This document shows, one piece after another, positions 13,678 through 16,610 of a DNA stretch of 16,610 nt. The notes beneath the pieces are model-generated. The model saw only the letters and a list, made by a program, of their open reading frames with translations, searched no databases and was not told where the DNA came from. Source of the DNA: JACQFK01 sp035644495 (GTDB lineage: Bacteria > Planctomycetota > MHYJ01 > JACPRB01); NCBI GenBank assembly GCA_035644495.1, contig DASQOM010000071.1, positions 1-16,610 of the forward strand, written 5' to 3'. Both the position numbers and the translations under genes were made by a program. How positions within the stretch are numbered: position 1 is the stretch's first letter; each line of letters opens with the position of its first letter.

Positions 13678-15540
13678 TTATCGGAAGAGCTTTCCCTTCC
13701 CCGTGACCTCGACGACTTCGATCTTCTGGAAGGCCGTCACGGTCCTGTAGGTGCCGATCCCCAGGCGCTTCTCGTCCCGCAGCGCGTAGCTCGCGTTCAT
13801 CGAGAAGTCCGAGTACACCTTCCACTGGCTGATCAGCTTGCCGTCGAGATAGGCCTTCACCCCGTCCTTCCGGACTTCGACGAGCGACGTCTGCGTCACG
13901 TCCGCCACGCCGGTGGTCGGGCCCCGCACGAACGTCGGATTCACCGGCTGCGGCGCCCACTTCCCCTGCACCATGCCGAACCCGAACACCCCGTTCTTGC
14001 CGCCGCTCAGCCACAGGAACTGCTTGCCGCCGCCCGCCAGGATCTGGAAGACGTCCAGGATCTCCCCGCCGCGGCGCGTGAACACGATGCGGAAGTCGTA
14101 CTCCTCCGGCGGCTGATACGGGAACTCGATCCGCGGGGCGTCGCTCGCGTCCGAGACCACCGCCGTGCCGTCCAGCTTCCAGTCCCCCGCGATCGCGTCC
14201 TTCTTGAGATCGATCAGTCGCAGCAGGTTGATCGCGCCGCCCGGCGCCAGGCCGATCGCCGTCTGGATCTGGTCCAGCCGCTTCTCGATCCGCGCCCGCG
14301 CCAGGCCCACCGCGTCGTTCACCGCCACCTCATACAGCGTCCGGGCGTGCCCGAGCAGCTGGCTCTTCCTATAGGCCGCTTTCTCCTTCTCCCCCAGGTC
14401 GTACCAGCCGTCCGCCACCGCCGCCAGGTCGGCGGGATTCGACGCCAGGCCCAGCTCCTTCTCGGCCAGCGCCTTCATCCCGGCATCCGAGCCCTTGACC
14501 ACGAAGCGCAGCCCCAGGTCCCAGTTCCCTTTCACGAAGCACAGGAACTGCCCCATCTCGGAGTTGGCGCCCGCATCCTCCGGCGTCTTCGCCAGCGTCT
14601 GCAGCACGTTCTTCATCGACTGGAACCGCGACTTGGCCTCCGTCACGTCCTTCGCCCGCGCGGTCGCCCGCGCCGCGAGCCGGACGTCGTTCGATTTGCG
14701 CGCGAACTGGAGGGCCGACGCCGCCGCCTTGTCCGCCGCGTCGTACTGGTCCGCCGCCAGCAGCTCGTCGATCAGTTTGTCCAGCGCCATCGCGAGCAGG
14801 GCCGCCTCCTCCGCGCTCTTCACCGCCTTGCCGGCCGCGGCCAGGCCCGCCGTCCGGGCCGGCAGCGGGTCGATGTCGAACACGCGCGCGGTTTCGTCGA
14901 TCGCCGCCGTCAGCGTCCGAACGTCGCAGACCTGTGCCGCCAGGTCCTGGGCCTCACGGCAGCACACCCACACCGAGACCGGGTCGTCCTTCGACTTCCG
15001 CGCCTGGTCGAGCAGCGTGCGGGCCAGCGCCAGCCGGTCGGCGGGCGCCTTCTTCGCATACTGCTCCTTATAGAGATCCTTGAGCAGCTTCTCGGCTTCC
15101 TTCTGCCGGGCGGCGTCCGGGACGGAGGCGCGCTTGCTGACGTCGACCGCCGCGGGAGCCGGCGCGGGCGCCGCGGGCTTGACCGGATCCACGGGCGCCG
15201 GATCCTCCGGCTTCACCGGCGCGTCGCCGGGCTTTCCGGAGATGGCGGTCTTCCCGTCGTGGATGAGTTTGCTCAGCTGATTGACGGCGCGGAGGCGGTC
15301 GGCGGCGAGCTTCTGCTTCTCGGGCGACCCGATCTCCTGGACGACGAAGTACTTGATGCGGGCCTCTTCCAGCTTGAAGCCGGCGTCCACGAAGCCCACG
15401 ACGGAGCTCGTCTCCCGCGCGCTCTCGTAGGCGGCCTTGGCTTCCTCGAGAATCTGATCGGCCCGTTCGAGAATCCTGTCGTCCTGCGCGGCCTGGGGCC
15501 CTGCGAGGAGGACCAGAAAGGAAAAGAGGCAGCGGGTCAT
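13678..15540 (-). CDS. Secreted helical protein with C-terminal concanavalin-like (LamG/DUF1080-type) domain
   Basis: The 620-aa protein has signal peptide MTRCLFSFLVLLAGPQAAQ, a helical N-terminus (20-90), a Pro/Ala linker (about 100-140, DPAPVDPVKPAAPAPAPAA) and a long helical region (150-430) with TPR-like segments such as LALARTLLDQARKSKDDP and YDAADKAAASALQFARKSND. A beta-rich C-terminal domain follows (about 440-620; EYDFRIVFTRRGG, SLVEVRKDGVKAYLDGKLIS, RLGIGTYRT). The last part has the strand pattern of concanavalin-like domains such as LamG or DUF1080, which often bind or process carbohydrate. I recall the middle section from planctomycete secreted proteins of unknown function. Starts at 15540 and 15570 are possible, neither with a ribosome binding site; 15540 gives the cleaner signal peptide and may be leaderless (TATAGC about 4 nt upstream on the minus strand). 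The oxidoreductase follows in the same direction. Confidence 0.75.
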   Translation of the reverse strand: MTRCLFSFLVLLAGPQAAQDDRILERADQILEEAKAAYESARETSSVVGFVDAGFKLEEARIKYFVVQEIGSPEKQKLAADRLRAVNQLSKLIHDGKTAISGKPGDAPVKPEDPAPVDPVKPAAPAPAPAAVDVSKRASVPDAARQKEAEKLLKDLYKEQYAKKAPADRLALARTLLDQARKSKDDPVSVWVCCREAQDLAAQVCDVRTLTAAIDETARVFDIDPLPARTAGLAAAGKAVKSAEEAALLAMALDKLIDELLAADQYDAADKAAASALQFARKSNDVRLAARATARAKDVTEAKSRFQSMKNVLQTLAKTPEDAGANSEMGQFLCFVKGNWDLGLRFVVKGSDAGMKALAEKELGLASNPADLAAVADGWYDLGEKEKAAYRKSQLLGHARTLYEVAVNDAVGLARARIEKRLDQIQTAIGLAPGGAINLLRLIDLKKDAIAGDWKLDGTAVVSDASDAPRIEFPYQPPEEYDFRIVFTRRGGEILDVFQILAGGGKQFLWLSGGKNGVFGFGMVQGKWAPQPVNPTFVRGPTTGVADVTQTSLVEVRKDGVKAYLDGKLISQWKVYSDFSMNASYALRDEKRLGIGTYRTVTAFQKIEVVEVTGKGKLFR

Positions 15541-15627
15541 ACCGCTATATTGTTGTTGAATCGGCTTCATTTCAAGGATGGCGTGGCCGGGTCGAACCTT
15601 TCCGCCGCCGCCCCGTTCTTATCCCCC

Positions 15628-16610
15628 GTGAGGACGGCCCTCGCGCTCCTGATCCTCCTGCCTGCCCCGGCCCCTCGGGAGGAGGCCCCCTCGATACGCT
15701 CCCTCAAGTTCCTCGCCCGGCACCAGCGCGCGGACGGCTCCTGGGGCGCTCCGCCGCCGGACTGCCGCTGCCGCTTTCGCGACGTGGTCCGGACGCCCGT
15801 CGACCTGACCCCGTTGGATGAGGCCCGCGGGCTTTTCCAGGCGGTCCAGGAAGACCTGAGCGACGACGACCCCGGGATCCGCGAGCGGGCCCGGAAGCAA
15901 CTGATCTCCCTCGGCGCCTCCGTCATCCCGCTGCTCCAGGAGGCTGCGGGAGCTGCGGAGCCGGAGCTGCGCTGGCGCTGTCGGGATATCCTCGCGACCC
16001 TCTGGCGGACCGATGCGGTGTCCCGCGACCTGTTCGAGCAGGGCCGGGAGAAGGAGCCGGACCTCGACCTCGCCCTCAACACCACCGGCCTGATCCTGAT
16101 CTGCTTCATGAACTGCGGATACTCCCAGCTCAGCAGGGACGAGTACGGCGATGCGCCCGTCGACAACACCAGGGCGTTCAAGTTCGGCGAGGTCGTCAAG
16201 AAAGGGCTGAAGTGGCTGCTTCAGCAGCAGCGCGACGACGGCTCGTTCACGGCCGGGAGCTCCCAGTCCAACGCCCTCGCCACGTTGGCGCTCTCCGAGG
16301 CCTACGGCATGACCGCCGCCTCCTCCCTCAAGGAACCCGCCGGGCAGGCGGTCGCGTTCCTGAAAGCCTCGAAGCCTGCGGACGCGGCCACGGCCGTCTG
16401 GCGCGGACTGGCCCTGCGAAGCGCGGCTCTCGGCGACCTGATCCCCGAGAAGGAGCTTCGCCCGCGGGTCGAGCAGGTCGCGGACGCGTCCCTGCCCCTC
16501 AGCCCCGGCGCGCGACTGCTCTTCTCGAGCCTCGCCCGACGGAAGGCTCCGGAGCTGGTCGAGCGTTTCCTCGACTCCGATGCGGATCTCCTGTCGCCCG
16601 AGGAAAAGCT
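15628..16610 (+). CDS. Exported HEAT / squalene-cyclase-like (QW) repeat protein, cut by the window edge
   Basis: A frame open from GTG 15628 runs off the right edge, with at least 327 residues visible. The N-terminus VRTALALLILLPAPAP looks like a short signal peptide. A prenyltransferase/squalene-oxidase-type repeat follows (KFLARHQRADGSWG, about 27-40), then a HEAT-like pair of helices (AVQEDLSDDDPGIRERARKQ, 70-90, and ELRWRCRDILATLW, 111-124). A second QW-type repeat is KGLKWLLQQQRDDGSF (192-207), followed by more alpha-hairpins. Such alpha/alpha-toroid proteins are common in Planctomycetota; their function here is unknown and no active-site DxDD or DCTAE motif is seen in the visible part. 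An in-frame GTG at 15583 after AAGGA is an alternative start. The gene is divergent from the 15540 gene. Confidence 0.75.
   Translation, partial: MRTALALLILLPAPAPREEAPSIRSLKFLARHQRADGSWGAPPPDCRCRFRDVVRTPVDLTPLDEARGLFQAVQEDLSDDDPGIRERARKQLISLGASVIPLLQEAAGAAEPELRWRCRDILATLWRTDAVSRDLFEQGREKEPDLDLALNTTGLILICFMNCGYSQLSRDEYGDAPVDNTRAFKFGEVVKKGLKWLLQQQRDDGSFTAGSSQSNALATLALSEAYGMTAASSLKEPAGQAVAFLKASKPADAATAVWRGLALRSAALGDLIPEKELRPRVEQVADASLPLSPGARLLFSSLARRKAPELVERFLDSDADLLSPEEK

Noticed and set aside
1..16610. CRISPR arrays, insertion sequences, prophage or defence/toxin modules
   Set aside because: No regularly spaced repeats, transposase, integrase, capsid/terminase or nuclease/toxin-antitoxin motifs were seen on either strand.

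Overview
The window is about 16.6 kb of high-GC bacterial chromosome. The gene types point to a Planctomycetota-like or related bacterium: a lipoprotein sulfatase, a Tat-exported Gfo/Idh/MocA-type oxidoreductase, large secreted proteins with HEAT-like and squalene-cyclase-like repeats, and a secreted coiled-coil protein with a concanavalin-like end. This is an inference from family content; no rRNA or other phylogenetic marker is present.

Layout. Positions 2-2753 (+) hold the tail of one gene, a 522-aa gene of the 2-hydroxyacyl-CoA dehydratase activase/DUF2229 type, and an Lgt-like membrane protein whose TTG start overlaps the previous stop. Positions 2698-3795 hold three small genes: a DUF4342-like protein (-), an unrecognised 115-aa protein (+) and a two-helix DUF1328-like membrane protein (-). 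Positions 3928-6757 (+) encode a lipoprotein with phage-tail-like sequence signatures and a lipoprotein sulfatase with its own promoter and a strong hairpin after it. Positions 6758-8148 are a gene graveyard: two MEDS-domain reading frames, one without a start codon and one broken by TGA at a conserved Trp position, then a degenerate zinc-ribbon remnant and AT-richer non-coding DNA. Positions 8149-12286 (+) encode a 991-aa membrane-anchored M64-type metallopeptidase and, 25 bp later, a delta-9 type fatty-acyl desaturase. Positions 12445-12594 hold a complete tRNA-Arg(CCT) followed by the 3' half of a second, different tRNA. Positions 12553-15540 (-) hold a secreted coiled-coil protein followed by a frameshifted Tat-signal oxidoreductase with an apparent CTG start, whose last codons run antisense into the tRNA fragment. 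From 15628 (+) an exported QW/HEAT-repeat protein runs off the end of the window.

How the genes relate. Close spacing suggests three transcription units: activase genes plus Lgt-like; peptidase plus desaturase; coiled-coil protein plus oxidoreductase. Otherwise the genes look like an ordinary chromosomal mix dominated by exported proteins. I see no CRISPR array, transposase, integrase, phage module or obvious defence system. The most unusual material is the decay zone at 6758-8148 and the tRNA/tRNA-fragment junction at 12445-12594.
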